Shown here piece after piece: positions 37,708 through 46,993 of a DNA stretch of 64,000 nucleotides (its first letter is position 1; the number at the start of each line of letters is the position of its first letter). Location of the stretch: assembly GCF_002899675.1 (NCBI RefSeq), contig NZ_PKUU01000002.1:248001-312000 (forward strand). The letters are read 5' to 3'. A model generated the notes under the pieces. It saw only the letters and a list, made by a program, of their open reading frames with translations. It did not search any database and was not told the origin of the DNA. Both the position numbers and the translations under genes were made by a program. Origin of the DNA: Clostridium sp. chh4-2 (GTDB lineage: Bacteria; Bacillota; Clostridia; Lachnospirales; Lachnospiraceae).

Positions 37708-38373
37708 TCAGTCGGAAATAAAATCGAGTACAAAGGAATCGGGAACAGTATCCGGCATGGAATCCAAAACTTTGTCAGCGATGACCCGGGCTTTTGCCAG
37801 AGCATCGTCCAATATGTTTCTGTTCAAAAAACGTTCAAATTTGCTGATAATGATGTAGTCCGGAATCTCGTCATAACCAATGCTGGAAAAAAGGCCGGAT
37901 TCCTTATTCAGAATCAATGTCTTTTCAAAATTATAGGGCACATATTTCCCGTAAAGCAGGAACAGGTCATCGTTGACCGGGAAATTATGGGTTTCTGCCA
38001 GCTGGTACAGGCTGGTATTGGGACGTTTCTCCAATTTTTGAAAGAAGATATCATTTTTTAAACTGTCCACATAAAGGCGGTGGTATTTGCCGCTGAGCAG
38101 ATATAAGGTATTTACCCGGGTGCACAAAGAGGTGTGAATCAGAGGATCTTCGTGGTTGGGATAAAACTTGTCGCAGCAATGGCTGCTGTAGCTGAAAAGC
38201 ATGTCGAGTATCAGTCCGGCCAGTTCCTGTTTGGAGTGAAAGAAGTGGTTAACAAGGCCTAGACTGACGGAGGCCTGTTCCGATATCTGCCGGATCGTAG
38301 TTGTTTCATAGCCCTGCTGGAGAAAAAGGCGGTGCGAGGTCTGGAAGATATCCTGATATTTTTCATTTTTCAT
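37708..38373 (-). CDS. TetR/AcrR-family regulator
   Basis: ATG 38371-38373 (MKNEKYQDIFQTSHRLF) has AAAGGA upstream; an in-frame ATG at 38391 is less well placed. The 221-residue protein has an N-terminal TetR helix-turn-helix (FLQQGYETTTIRQISEQAS, VSLGLVNHFFHSKQELAG) and a ligand-binding helical C-terminal part with no recognised ligand motif. It is divergent from the ABC transporter operon, and two identical 14-bp palindromes (TTGAACATGTTCAA) in the shared gap are its likely operators. It therefore probably controls the transporter and bicupin genes. Confidence 0.9.
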   Translation of the reverse strand: MKNEKYQDIFQTSHRLFLQQGYETTTIRQISEQASVSLGLVNHFFHSKQELAGLILDMLFSYSSHCCDKFYPNHEDPLIHTSLCTRVNTLYLLSGKYHRLYVDSLKNDIFFQKLEKRPNTSLYQLAETHNFPVNDDLFLLYGKYVPYNFEKTLILNKESGLFSSIGYDEIPDYIIISKFERFLNRNILDDALAKARVIADKVLDSMPDTVPDSFVLDFISD

Positions 38374-38404
38374 TATAAAAATTCCTTTCAAATAAAATTG
38401 TCTA

Positions 38405-38460
38405 TTGACATTTTACGGTAAAGTGATTATACTTTAAAGCAATAAATTGAACATGTTCAA
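38405..38460 (+). promoter_or_regulatory. Promoter and first palindromic operator of the ABC transporter operon
   Basis: TTGACA (38405-38410) and TATACT (38428-38433) have a 17-base spacer. The perfect palindrome TTGAACATGTTCAA (38447-38460) starts about seven bases after the expected transcription start, a position suited to repression by TetR. A second, weaker candidate promoter (TTGGAT 38485-38490, TATGAT 38508-38513, 17-base spacer) lies in the leader. Confidence 0.72.
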
Positions 38461-38561
38461 AAACGAAGAACACGTCGGCTTAAATTGGATGAATTACCTG
38501 ATAGTGGTATGATAACATAATGTAGGATAAAAAGGCAAGCCGATATTTCCAACGATGGAAA

Positions 38562-38592
38562 GCAGACCAAAAAGGCTGAGTCTGCATTTTTT
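38562..38592 (+). terminator. Hairpin with T-run in the transporter leader
   Basis: GCAGAC (38562-38567) pairs with GTCTGC (38580-38585), followed by ATTTTTTATAA. It lies between the promoter and the first transporter gene, so it may attenuate read-through; alternatively it ends a short untranslated transcript. Confidence 0.55.
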
Positions 38593-38602
38593 ATAACCAT
38601 TA

Positions 38603-38616
38603 TTGAACATGTTCAA
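38603..38616. promoter_or_regulatory. Second TTGAACATGTTCAA operator
   Basis: This 14-bp perfect palindrome is identical to 38447-38460 and lies 24 bases before the first transporter ATG. Two identical copies in one intergenic region point to a specific binding protein, most likely the divergent TetR regulator. Confidence 0.7.
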
Positions 38617-38639
38617 TGATAAAAGGGAAAGGAGCCAAT

Positions 38640-39578
38640 ATGGGAAAGTACATTGTAAAAAGGATTTTATGGATGATTCCGGTCATCATCGGAATATCAT
38701 TCATACTCTATTCCATTTTGGAGATTACGCCGGGTGACCCGGTGGTTATGATTCTGGGAGAAAATGCTCCACAGGATAAGGTGGATCTCTTACGCGAGCA
38801 GATGGGGTTAAACAAGCCGTTTCTTCAGCGGTATATCAACTATGTGCTGGGAGCGCTTCACGGAGATTTCGGAAGTTCATACAGAACAAGGCTTCCGGCA
38901 TTTCAGGAGATCATCGCCAGATTTCCGACTACGCTGAAACTGACGGTGGGAGGGATTTCTCTTGTGATTCTGATGGGAATACCGCTGGGAATTATTGCGG
39001 CAATCCGGCAGTATTCGGTGTTTGACAATGTAAGCATGGTGGGTGCGCTGATTCTAAACTCCATGCCGGGATTCTGGTTAGGAATCATGCTGACTCTGCT
39101 GTTTTCCGTGAAGCTGGGCCTTTTGCCGGCTACGGGGGTGAGCAGTTGGAAATCATTTATTCTGCCCTGTGTGACATTGGCGGCCGGGATGATGGCCTCG
39201 GTCGTTCGTATGACCCGATCCAATATGCTGGAGGTGATCCGTCAGGAATACATAACGACAGCCAGAGCGAAAGGTTCGTCGGAGAAACGGATTATCATGC
39301 ATCATGCTCTCCGCAATGCGCTGCTTCCGATCGTGACGATTATTGGACTTAATTTCAGCAGTTTGTTGGGAGGAACATTGATTATCGAGACGGTGTTTAA
39401 CATACCGGGGCTGGGGGCGCTGATGATAACGGCAGTCCGGTCCAAGGATGTGCCTCTGGTTATGTCGGGAGTATTGTTTGTGGCTTTATTAGGCGGATTT
39501 ATCAACTTGTTTGTAGACATTCTGTATGTATTTATCGATCCGAGGCTGAAATCCCAGTTTGTTAAAGGAAGAAGGTGA
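38640..39578 (+). CDS. Peptide/nickel-type ABC transporter permease (DppB-like)
   Basis: ATG 38640 has AAAGGAGCC upstream. The 312-residue permease has six predicted spans and the family motifs RILWMIPVIIGISFILY at the N-terminus, MGLNKPFLQRYINY, and the EAA-loop segment YITTARAKGSSEKRIIM...HALRNALLPIV. It is the first of a six-gene set: two permeases, two ATPases, a binding protein and a bicupin protein. DppB-type systems import oligopeptides, nickel or sugar-like compounds; the substrate here is unknown. Confidence 0.93.
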   Translation: MGKYIVKRILWMIPVIIGISFILYSILEITPGDPVVMILGENAPQDKVDLLREQMGLNKPFLQRYINYVLGALHGDFGSSYRTRLPAFQEIIARFPTTLKLTVGGISLVILMGIPLGIIAAIRQYSVFDNVSMVGALILNSMPGFWLGIMLTLLFSVKLGLLPATGVSSWKSFILPCVTLAAGMMASVVRMTRSNMLEVIRQEYITTARAKGSSEKRIIMHHALRNALLPIVTIIGLNFSSLLGGTLIIETVFNIPGLGALMITAVRSKDVPLVMSGVLFVALLGGFINLFVDILYVFIDPRLKSQFVKGRR

Positions 39579-40477
39579 TGGAGATGGGAAAGAATAAAAA
39601 GGTCTTGGCAGAAGCGGGCCGGATGTATCAAAAGGGACAGTGGAGCATGGTCTGGCACCGGTTTCGAAAAAATAAAAGCGCTATGCTGGGATTAATCTTG
39701 CTGATTATGCTGGTGGTAGTTGCGCTGTCCGCCGTATTTCTTGTAAATTACCAGACCGATGTGGTTGGTATGGATATGGCAAACAGGATGCAGTCGCCAA
39801 GCAGCAGCCACATTTTAGGAACCGATCATTATGGGCGCGATATTTTCGCCCGGATTATCTATGGAGCCAGAATTTCGCTGTCCATGGCGGTTATTATCAT
39901 ATTGGTTTCATTTACGGCAGGCGGAGCTATCGGAGCCGTAGCCGGATACTTTGGCGGCTGGGTGGATAATATTCTGATGAGGATTATGGATGTTTTTTAT
40001 GCGATCCCATTTAACCTGTTTGCGATCTGCGTTGTCGCTGCGCTGGGAGGCGGTACGTTCAATTTGATCATGGCAATGTCCATAGCCCTGATCCCCATGT
40101 TTTCCAGAATTGTCCGATCTGCGGTGCTTCCGATCTGCGGGCAGGAATATATTGAGTCGGCCAGGGCCTGTGGAACCTCTCATTTCCGGATCATTGTAAA
40201 GCACGTGATTCCCAATGCCATCGGGCCGATTATCGTACACGCCACACTGAATATTGCAGATACTATCAAGGCGATTGCAGGTTTGAGCTTTATCGGACTC
40301 GGGATTGCAGCCCCTCTGCCGGAATGGGGAGCCATGCTGACGGAAGGGAAAAATTATATTCGGGAATATCCATATCTGGTTGTCGTACCAGGAGTTGCAA
40401 TTATGATTGCCGCAATGAGTTTTAACCTGATCGGCGATGGCCTGCGTGACGCTCTGGACCCAAGACTGAAGAATTAG
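39578..40477 (+). CDS. Peptide/nickel-type ABC transporter permease (DppC-like)
   Basis: I take ATG 39578, overlapping the previous stop in an ATGA arrangement; ATG 39584 is also possible. The roughly 299-residue permease has an N-terminal cytoplasmic helix (WHRFRKNKSAMLGLI), the LGTDHYGRDIFARIIYGAR motif typical of DppC/OppC, six spans and the YIESARACGTSHFRIIVKH EAA loop. It forms the second half of the membrane channel with the DppB-like gene. Confidence 0.93.
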   Translation: MEMGKNKKVLAEAGRMYQKGQWSMVWHRFRKNKSAMLGLILLIMLVVVALSAVFLVNYQTDVVGMDMANRMQSPSSSHILGTDHYGRDIFARIIYGARISLSMAVIIILVSFTAGGAIGAVAGYFGGWVDNILMRIMDVFYAIPFNLFAICVVAALGGGTFNLIMAMSIALIPMFSRIVRSAVLPICGQEYIESARACGTSHFRIIVKHVIPNAIGPIIVHATLNIADTIKAIAGLSFIGLGIAAPLPEWGAMLTEGKNYIREYPYLVVVPGVAIMIAAMSFNLIGDGLRDALDPRLKN

Positions 40478-40487
40478 GGAGGGGCTT

Positions 40488-41495
40488 ATGAAAGAAGAGA
40501 AGCAGAGAGAAATATTACTGAAAATAGACGATTTAAATGTAGTGTATGAAAATGATACCGAAACCGTACATGCGGTAAACGGTTTAAGCCTGACCCTGGG
40601 CAGGAAGGAAACGTTGGGACTTGTAGGTGAAACAGGGGCAGGAAAAACCACCACGGCATTGAGCATCATGGGTCTTCTCCCTAAGAAAATCGGTAAATGC
40701 AATTCAGGAACCATCACATTTGAGGGTAAAAATCTTCTTGACATGGATCAAAAGGAGCTGATGGGCATCCGCGGAGAGAAGATATCCATGATCTTTCAGG
40801 ACCCTATGACCAGCTTAAATCCGGTCCTCACGGTGGGAGAGCAGGTGAGAGAAGCTCTGGAATTACATAACGAGGCCAACCGTACAAAGGAAGAAATGGA
40901 AGCCAGAGTGGACGAGATGTTCGAGCTGGTGGGAATCTCAAAAGAGAGAAAACAGGAATATCCCCATCAGTTTTCCGGCGGAATGAAACAGAGGGTGGTA
41001 ATCGCCATGGCTTTGGCCTGTAGCCCGGAACTTCTGATTGCAGATGAGCCTACAACCGCCTTAGATGTGACAATACAGGCCCAGGTATTAAATATGATGA
41101 CCAAGCTGAAGGAAGAACTGGGGACGTCCATGATTATGATCACCCATGATCTTGGGATTGTGGCGGAAACCTGTGACTATGTAAATGTTGTCTATGCCGG
41201 AACGGTTGTGGAAAGCGGCACCGTGGAAGATATTTTTGAAGGCGAGCACCATCACCCATATACGGATGGGCTGTTCCATTCCCTGCCGGACTTGGAAAAA
41301 GCGCAGAAAAGGCTGACGCCCATTCAGGGATTGATACCAGATCCGACCAATCTGCCGAAAGGGTGCCCATTCCATCCCAGATGTCCGCAGTGTATGGACG
41401 TGTGCAGGGAGCATGAACCACAGGAGGTACATTTGAATACCCAGACCATCCGGTGCCATTTATATCGACAGGAGGAAGCGCAATGGAGCCATTGA
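40488..41495 (+). CDS. ABC transporter ATP-binding protein (DppD-like)
   Basis: The 335-residue ATPase has Walker A GETGAGKTT, signature FSGGMKQRV, Walker B LLIADEPTTALD and the C-terminal oligopeptide-transporter extension with clustered cysteines (GCPFHPRCPQCMDVC), which in this family can bind an Fe-S cluster. GGAGGGG is the ribosome site. Its last 13 bases overlap the next ATPase gene. Confidence 0.94.
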   Translation: MKEEKQREILLKIDDLNVVYENDTETVHAVNGLSLTLGRKETLGLVGETGAGKTTTALSIMGLLPKKIGKCNSGTITFEGKNLLDMDQKELMGIRGEKISMIFQDPMTSLNPVLTVGEQVREALELHNEANRTKEEMEARVDEMFELVGISKERKQEYPHQFSGGMKQRVVIAMALACSPELLIADEPTTALDVTIQAQVLNMMTKLKEELGTSMIMITHDLGIVAETCDYVNVVYAGTVVESGTVEDIFEGEHHHPYTDGLFHSLPDLEKAQKRLTPIQGLIPDPTNLPKGCPFHPRCPQCMDVCREHEPQEVHLNTQTIRCHLYRQEEAQWSH

Positions 41496-42430
41496 TAGAG
41501 ATTAAGGGACTGAAAAAATATTTTAAGACTCCGGCCGGACTTCTTCATGCGGTGGACGATGTGAACCTTTCCATCGCAAAAGGAGAGACTCTTGGGATCG
41601 TAGGGGAAAGCGGATGCGGAAAATCCACTTTGGGCCGGGTAATTATAAAGCTTTTGGAGCCGACGGAGGGAAGCATTCTCTTTGAAGGAACCGACATAGC
41701 CGGAATGAAAAACCGGCAGCTCAAGGAATTCAGAAAGGATGCACAGATTATTTTCCAGGACCCATATGCAAGTTTGAATCCCAGAATGAGTGTGTTTGAT
41801 CTGATTGCGGAGCCGATGATCGTTAATCATATCGGAAAGTCCAAGAGCGAGCTGCGGGACCGGGTTCTGGAGCTGATGGAGACTGTGGGCTTAGCGCCCA
41901 GACTCGCATCTGCCTATCCTCATGAATTAGATGGCGGAAGACGACAGAGAATCGGAGTGGCTCATGCTCTGGCCGTAAATCCTAAATTTATTGTCTGTGA
42001 TGAGCCGGTTTCGGCGCTGGACGTTTCCATTCAGGCCCAGATTTTGAATCTGCTGATGGACCTGCAGGAAAAGAGGAATCTGACCTATCTGTTTATTACC
42101 CATGATCTGTCGGTGGTAAAGCATATTTCTAATGAAATTGCGGTTATGTATCTGGGGCAGTGCGTGGAAAAGGCTTCGGCGGAGGAATTGTTTATCAATC
42201 CGCTACATCCATATACAAAGGCCCTTTTGGAGGCAATCCCTGTGCCGAATTTGAAGAACAGGGGAAAGGCAAGAGAGGTTTTGACAGGTGAGGTGACAAA
42301 CCCCATCAACCCGGGAATCGGCTGCCGTTTTGCACCGAGATGCCGGTATGCCAGTGAACAGTGTATAAACAGCAGCATCCGTCTGAAGGAACAGTCCAAA
42401 GGACATCAGGTTGCCTGCATTTTATATTAA
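41483..42430 (+). CDS. ABC transporter ATP-binding protein (DppF-like)
   Basis: ATG 41483 has AGGAGG upstream and lies inside the end of the preceding ATPase gene. The 315-residue ATPase has Walker A GESGCGKST and Walker B FIVCDEPVSALD. The signature motif reads LDGGRRQRI instead of LSGGQ, a variant I remember from a clostridial DppF subgroup, so probably functional. The C-terminal CRFAPRCRYASEQC cysteine cluster is present. It pairs with the DppD-like ATPase to form the asymmetric ATPase dimer. Confidence 0.93.
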   Translation: MEPLIEIKGLKKYFKTPAGLLHAVDDVNLSIAKGETLGIVGESGCGKSTLGRVIIKLLEPTEGSILFEGTDIAGMKNRQLKEFRKDAQIIFQDPYASLNPRMSVFDLIAEPMIVNHIGKSKSELRDRVLELMETVGLAPRLASAYPHELDGGRRQRIGVAHALAVNPKFIVCDEPVSALDVSIQAQILNLLMDLQEKRNLTYLFITHDLSVVKHISNEIAVMYLGQCVEKASAEELFINPLHPYTKALLEAIPVPNLKNRGKAREVLTGEVTNPINPGIGCRFAPRCRYASEQCINSSIRLKEQSKGHQVACILY

Positions 42431-42453
42431 CCACTTTGAAGGAGGATAAGAGG

Positions 42454-43998
42454 ATGAAAAAAACAAAGAAAGCAGCAGTATTGGCTTTGGCAGCGGCGGT
42501 GATTTTGTCGGCCTGCGGCGGCAGTCAAACATCAGGTGGAAGCGCCGCCCAGACAGAGGGAGGCGGCGGAGGAAAAGATTCCATTAATATAGAAATCAGT
42601 TCCGACCCATCCGTGTTATGTGGTGGATTTGCGGCCAACTCAACGGTAAATCTGGTATCAGACCAGGTATTTGACCGGCTGCTGGAGAGCAATGGGGACG
42701 GAACCTTTACGCCGAAACTGGCGACAGAGTGGAAGTATGACGACAACGGCAAGGACATCATTTTTACCCTGCGTGAAGGCGTAAAATTCCATAATGGAGA
42801 GACAATGACTGCCGATGATGTGGTATTTTCTTATAACACCGTTATTAATGATGCCTATGCCACCACGGCTACCTCGCCTATGGATCATATGGAAAAGGTG
42901 GATGATACTCACGTAAAGCTGGTATTTAAACTGGTATACGGGCCGGCATTGGAAGCGGCCGCTACTTCCTATATGTGTGTGTTTCCGCAGGCTTACTATG
43001 AACAGGACCCTGATGCATTTTTAAGAAATCCAATAGGAACCGGCGCTTATCAGTTTGTGGAGTGGGTGAGCGGGGACCGCATTGTCCTGACCAGAAATGA
43101 GGATTATTTTGACGGTGCTGCTCCAATTAAAGACGTAACCTATAAGGTTTATCTGGATTCCAGTGTGGCTGCCATCGCATTGGAGAACGGGGAAATCGAT
43201 GTGCTGACAAATCCGACTCAGACAGACCGTTCCAATCTGATGAACCATGAAGGGCTGGTTTATGAAGAGACGGAATCCGCTATGGTTACATGGGCATTCT
43301 TTAACTGCGAAGGAAGATTTGGCGACCAAAAGCTGAGAGAAGCGTTCCACTATGCGATTGACAGGGAGGCAGTGCTTCAGGGAGCTGCGGAAGGCGTCGG
43401 CAAAGTGGCTAATTCCATGTTCCCTAATTTCCTTCCGGGAAGCGATCCGGATTACCAGATCAGCCATCCATACAATCCGGAAAAAGCCAAGGAGCTTCTG
43501 GCTGAGGCCGGATATGGGGATGGACTGGAAATCACAGTCAAAACGAGAGAATCCGCCAATTATTACAGACCTATGGAGATTATGCAGGCCCAGCTGGCTC
43601 AGGTTGGCGTGACAATGAATATCGAACGGATGGAATCGAATGCATGGTCAAATGACGTGCTGAGACGTTCTGATTTTGAATTTAACCTGATCGCCACAAC
43701 CTTAGGATTCCCGGATTTTGACGAGCGTTACGCGTTGGTTGTCAGCGGACAGCCTCAAAACTTCTATCACATTGCCGATCCGGAACTGGACGCGGCATTT
43801 GAAACAAACAGAAGCAGCACTGACCCGGAGGAACGAATCCAGGCGTGTCATGATATGATTCGCATTATGGATGAGCACTGTTTGATCCTGCCTCTGTTTG
43901 CCAACATGAGAGGCATTGCATACAAAGAAGGTTTGGAAGGAATTAAGCCGAACCCTTATTACAGCTATAAGATTGACCAATGGTCATGGGGAAATTAA
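42454..43998 (+). CDS. ABC transporter substrate-binding lipoprotein (DppA/OppA-like)
   Basis: ATG 42454 is preceded by GAAGGAGG; the frame upstream to 42361 overlaps the ATPase gene. The 514-residue lipoprotein has lipobox LSACGG (Cys about residue 21) and the SBP_bac_5 fold: DQVFDRLLESNGDGTFTPKL, ATEWKYDDNGKDIIFTLREG, VKFHNGETMTADDVVFSY and LREAFHYAIDREAVLQG. It binds the ligand outside the cell and delivers it to the DppBC-like channel. The ligand cannot be told from the sequence. Confidence 0.94.
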   Translation: MKKTKKAAVLALAAAVILSACGGSQTSGGSAAQTEGGGGGKDSINIEISSDPSVLCGGFAANSTVNLVSDQVFDRLLESNGDGTFTPKLATEWKYDDNGKDIIFTLREGVKFHNGETMTADDVVFSYNTVINDAYATTATSPMDHMEKVDDTHVKLVFKLVYGPALEAAATSYMCVFPQAYYEQDPDAFLRNPIGTGAYQFVEWVSGDRIVLTRNEDYFDGAAPIKDVTYKVYLDSSVAAIALENGEIDVLTNPTQTDRSNLMNHEGLVYEETESAMVTWAFFNCEGRFGDQKLREAFHYAIDREAVLQGAAEGVGKVANSMFPNFLPGSDPDYQISHPYNPEKAKELLAEAGYGDGLEITVKTRESANYYRPMEIMQAQLAQVGVTMNIERMESNAWSNDVLRRSDFEFNLIATTLGFPDFDERYALVVSGQPQNFYHIADPELDAAFETNRSSTDPEERIQACHDMIRIMDEHCLILPLFANMRGIAYKEGLEGIKPNPYYSYKIDQWSWGN

Positions 43999-44058
43999 GA
44001 TATGCAGTAATTTTATCCTGTAACGGGATAATGAATGAAAATAGAGAAGGAGTAAAAG

Positions 44059-45009
44059 ATGGAGAAACGTTATTTAATTCGTATGAACAATTCAGAGGAC
44101 TGGTTAAGACATTGGGACGAGGGTACCCAGGTAGTAAATGATTTTATTCTGCCGAGAGGGCCTTATGAGAAGGATGAGATGAGCGATACCATCTATCATA
44201 AGGATGCGGAAGTACCTTATCATCAGCATGAAAAGGGCTTCGAGACATTTATGATTGCCAAAGGAAGCGTCGAATGTGTGATCCGTGGAAAACATTTTAT
44301 AGCCAATGCGGGGGATATCCTTCATATCGCTCCATATACGCCTCACGGATTCCGTTTTTTAGAGGAAGGAACAATCTGGAGAGAGTTATTCCAGGAAATT
44401 AATATGGCTCAGGGAATCATGAATAAGAATACGGTAAAAGGAAATTACCCGGAATATATGGACAGCCCGGAATTTATGGAAGTTTACCGGAACGGCCGCA
44501 AGGCGCTTCAGAGAGAAACACCGGCTCCGGTTGATGTGGAAAAAGAAAAGGTTCATGAAGTCCGTACTCCGGAATTTGCGTTTTCCCATTATAAAGGGGA
44601 TGGCTATGACCTGAAATTAAAGGTAGGAAAATGGGAAACCAATGGAGTGAAAGAAGTATGGCAGGCGAAATTAGAGAAGGGGATCAATATAGAGTACGAT
44701 TATCCTCACTGCAATTGGGAACTCTACTACATTACAAAGGGCGCAGTTCAGTTCACAATTTTGGATGAGACCTTTACAGCCGGCCCGGACTGTCTGGTAC
44801 ATATCCCTCCATTTCATAAGCACAGCATTAAGGTGCTGGAGGATACGGAGATGTTTGACTATGGCGGGGAGATGGATTTGATGGCGCTTTTGGAAGATTA
44901 TGAGTCCATCAAAAAATATAGCCCTGAAAAATTAGACGATCAGGAATTTATGACTTCCTTCCTTCGTAAGTATAAATGCTTTGTTACAAACTTTTATTTA
45001 GTTAAGTAA
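44059..45009 (+). CDS. Bicupin protein encoded with the ABC transporter
   Basis: The 316-residue protein has two cupin barrels. The first (about residues 45-110) shows VPYHQHEKGFETFMIAKGSV then HIAPYTPHGF; the second (about 215-275) shows YPHCNWELYYITKGAV then HIPPFHKHSI. Both keep the His/Glu pattern that holds a metal ion, so it may be a metal-dependent enzyme or sensor acting on the transported compound. The binding-protein gene ends 60 bases upstream. The last five codons and the stop (FYLVK) are read from the terminal sequence of repeat element D, so the natural C-terminus may have been altered by the element's arrival. Confidence 0.82.
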   Translation: MEKRYLIRMNNSEDWLRHWDEGTQVVNDFILPRGPYEKDEMSDTIYHKDAEVPYHQHEKGFETFMIAKGSVECVIRGKHFIANAGDILHIAPYTPHGFRFLEEGTIWRELFQEINMAQGIMNKNTVKGNYPEYMDSPEFMEVYRNGRKALQRETPAPVDVEKEKVHEVRTPEFAFSHYKGDGYDLKLKVGKWETNGVKEVWQAKLEKGINIEYDYPHCNWELYYITKGAVQFTILDETFTAGPDCLVHIPPFHKHSIKVLEDTEMFDYGGEMDLMALLEDYESIKKYSPEKLDDQEFMTSFLRKYKCFVTNFYLVK

Positions 45010-45934
45010 GGTACGCCGAAAAGAAGGGGAAACCTGGGCGGGCGGCGGAAATGGAAACAGATAGGGGATTCGGGTTACGACCCTAAGTAATACTAGGACG
45101 CCAAGAGCGGAAAAAGGCAGCGCGGCGCCATTCACGATGAACTCTTTATGACTTCATCGTTCAGTGGCGCCTCAAATACTGATTCGGAATTCAGTATTTG
45201 TCTGCCTTTTTCCGCTCTTGCCGACCAAGTATCACTAAGGGTCTGCACACGATCCCCTATCTGTTTCCATTTCCGCCGCCCGCCCAGGTTTCCCCTTCTT
45301 TCCGGCTGTTGCTTGGCTAGCTGAGGATAAAAGATTTGGCGGATGAGAGGGTAAAATTTTACATCAGTCGTTAAGTCTTTTTCAGAAATGACTTCACGAT
45401 TTAATGTAAAGGGTGAGGTCTTTTCGTGAAATGCCTTGACGTTTATAATAAAAACCCGAAGGCTTTTCTGAGAATTCTGTGGCGATCCATGTAAATTGGC
45501 TTCTATATAAATACCGATACAATAACATTGTTTTTAACCAGGCTAGCGAAAACCAGCACAGAACCAGGAAGCGGAGCCGGAAGGAAACGATCAGAGAGGG
45601 AACCGGGCCGGGGAAGCAAGATACGGACAAATGGGATCGTATGGAACCCCTTTAGAACTACTTAGGCCCGTAAGGACAGAACGAGGCAGGTAAAAACTGA
45701 TTTCCGTCTCATTTTTTAAAGCGCCGCTGAGCAGCGAAGTCATCAAGAGTTCACTGCGAATGGCGCTGACCTGCCTCGTTCTGTCCTTACGGGCCTTAGT
45801 AGTTCTTAGGGGCGAATCCCGAATCCCATTTGTCCGTATCTTGCTTCCCCGGCCCGGTTCCCTCTCTGATCGTTTCCTTCCGGCTCCGCTTCCTGGTTCT
45901 GTGCGTACCTTTCGCCAACCCCGTTAAATAACAA
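44991..45934 (-). repeat. Twin-hairpin repeat element, copy D
   Basis: A 944-bp unit in the same orientation as copy B, from CTTTTATTTAGTTAAGTAAG to GTTAAATAACAA. Hairpins are at about 45018-45305 and 45555-45905. The first nearly matches the first hairpin of copy B, differing mainly in the inner part of the outer stem (GGAAATGGAAACAGATAGGG with its complement). The second has its own stem (GGAAACGATCAGAGAGGGAA with its complement), again with changes matched on both sides. Its left end overlaps the last codons of the bicupin gene and its right end stops seven bases from the LysR stop codon, so it completely fills a convergent gap. Confidence 0.85.
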
Positions 45935-45941
45935 TTTCCTG

Positions 45942-46856
45942 CTACAGATTTTTAAAATCAGCCAGCCGCTGATTTTCCAGAAACAGATGAATCAGATATT
46001 TCTCGGCTTCTGTGAATATCTGACCTTTTCTGAAAAAGATGGTCTGGGAGATTTCCAGGTCCGGTTTTAATTTAAAGCAGAGGATGGGCGGAGCGCTGCG
46101 TTCCGGAGGCAGGAAACCGATAGCTCTTGTGTTGGCAATGAAATGTGCGGCCATATCAAGGCGGCTGCACTGCATCAGGATGTTGGGGTGGATGCCAGCA
46201 TAATTAAAATAGCTGTCAATGATTGCCCGCACGAAAGTATCCTTGTTCATGGTGATGAACATTTCATCTTTAAATAAGGAAAGATCAACGTATTCCCCTT
46301 CCATTTCCTCCAGATGATATTGGCGGACCAGAGGATTGTCCCGGGATACGGCAAGGCAAAGGGCGGAATTGGGGCGTGTAATGATGTTGTCAAGCATGGG
46401 ATCAGTGCTGGCAGAGCCGGACCAGGCCAAGTCTATGGTGCCGTCCAAAAGTTTCTTTTCCAGAAATTTTACATTTCCTTCCACCAGTTTCAGAGAGAAA
46501 AAGGGGTATCTTTGGTGGAAGGCAGGAAAAATGTCCATCAGATTCTGCTGTCCTCCGGCTACGGTTATGCCAAGATTGATGCGGCCATGGGAAGAGTCGG
46601 CCAGGCCGCTCATGATATGGTTCAGTTCATGGTACTGATTTAAAATCTGCTGGGCTTTTTCCAGATAAAGTTCCCCTGCATAGGTGGGAATCAGCTTGCC
46701 GGGCAGCCTGGTAAAGAGCTGGACGCCCAGTTCCTTTTCCAGATTAAGCAGACTGTAGTTTAATGCGGAGCGGGTGATATACAGTTTTTCTGCGGCATGG
46801 GTGATATTCTGTTCCTTTGCGATGGTTACGATATAATTTAATTGTTTAAAATCCAT
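45942..46856 (-). CDS. LysR-family transcriptional regulator
   Basis: The 304-residue protein has an N-terminal winged helix (MDFKQLNYIVTIAKEQN, AAEKLYITRSALNYSLLNLE) and a LysR substrate-binding domain. It is divergent from the enolase-superfamily and tripartite-transporter genes, the usual arrangement for a LysR regulator of a catabolic operon. The shared gap (46857-46993) contains the AT-rich dyad TAATATATTA at 46931-46940 and TATACT at 46939-46944. Its effector is probably the substrate of the divergent operon, which is inference. Confidence 0.93.
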   Translation of the reverse strand: MDFKQLNYIVTIAKEQNITHAAEKLYITRSALNYSLLNLEKELGVQLFTRLPGKLIPTYAGELYLEKAQQILNQYHELNHIMSGLADSSHGRINLGITVAGGQQNLMDIFPAFHQRYPFFSLKLVEGNVKFLEKKLLDGTIDLAWSGSASTDPMLDNIITRPNSALCLAVSRDNPLVRQYHLEEMEGEYVDLSLFKDEMFITMNKDTFVRAIIDSYFNYAGIHPNILMQCSRLDMAAHFIANTRAIGFLPPERSAPPILCFKLKPDLEISQTIFFRKGQIFTEAEKYLIHLFLENQRLADFKNL

Positions 46857-46993
46857 GGGTGATGCCTTTCTATAGGTGTGAATTTAACAATACAGTAAAG
46901 CCAAAATAAAAGAACTTCTATGATATTACATAATATATTATACTAAAAATCACAAGGAAATAAAAATAATTTTTGTGGAAATGGAGTAAAAGT

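Noticed and set aside
38488-38511. Seven-codon leader peptide (MNYLIVV) before the ABC operon
   Set aside because: No ribosome site and no codon bias that would suggest attenuation.
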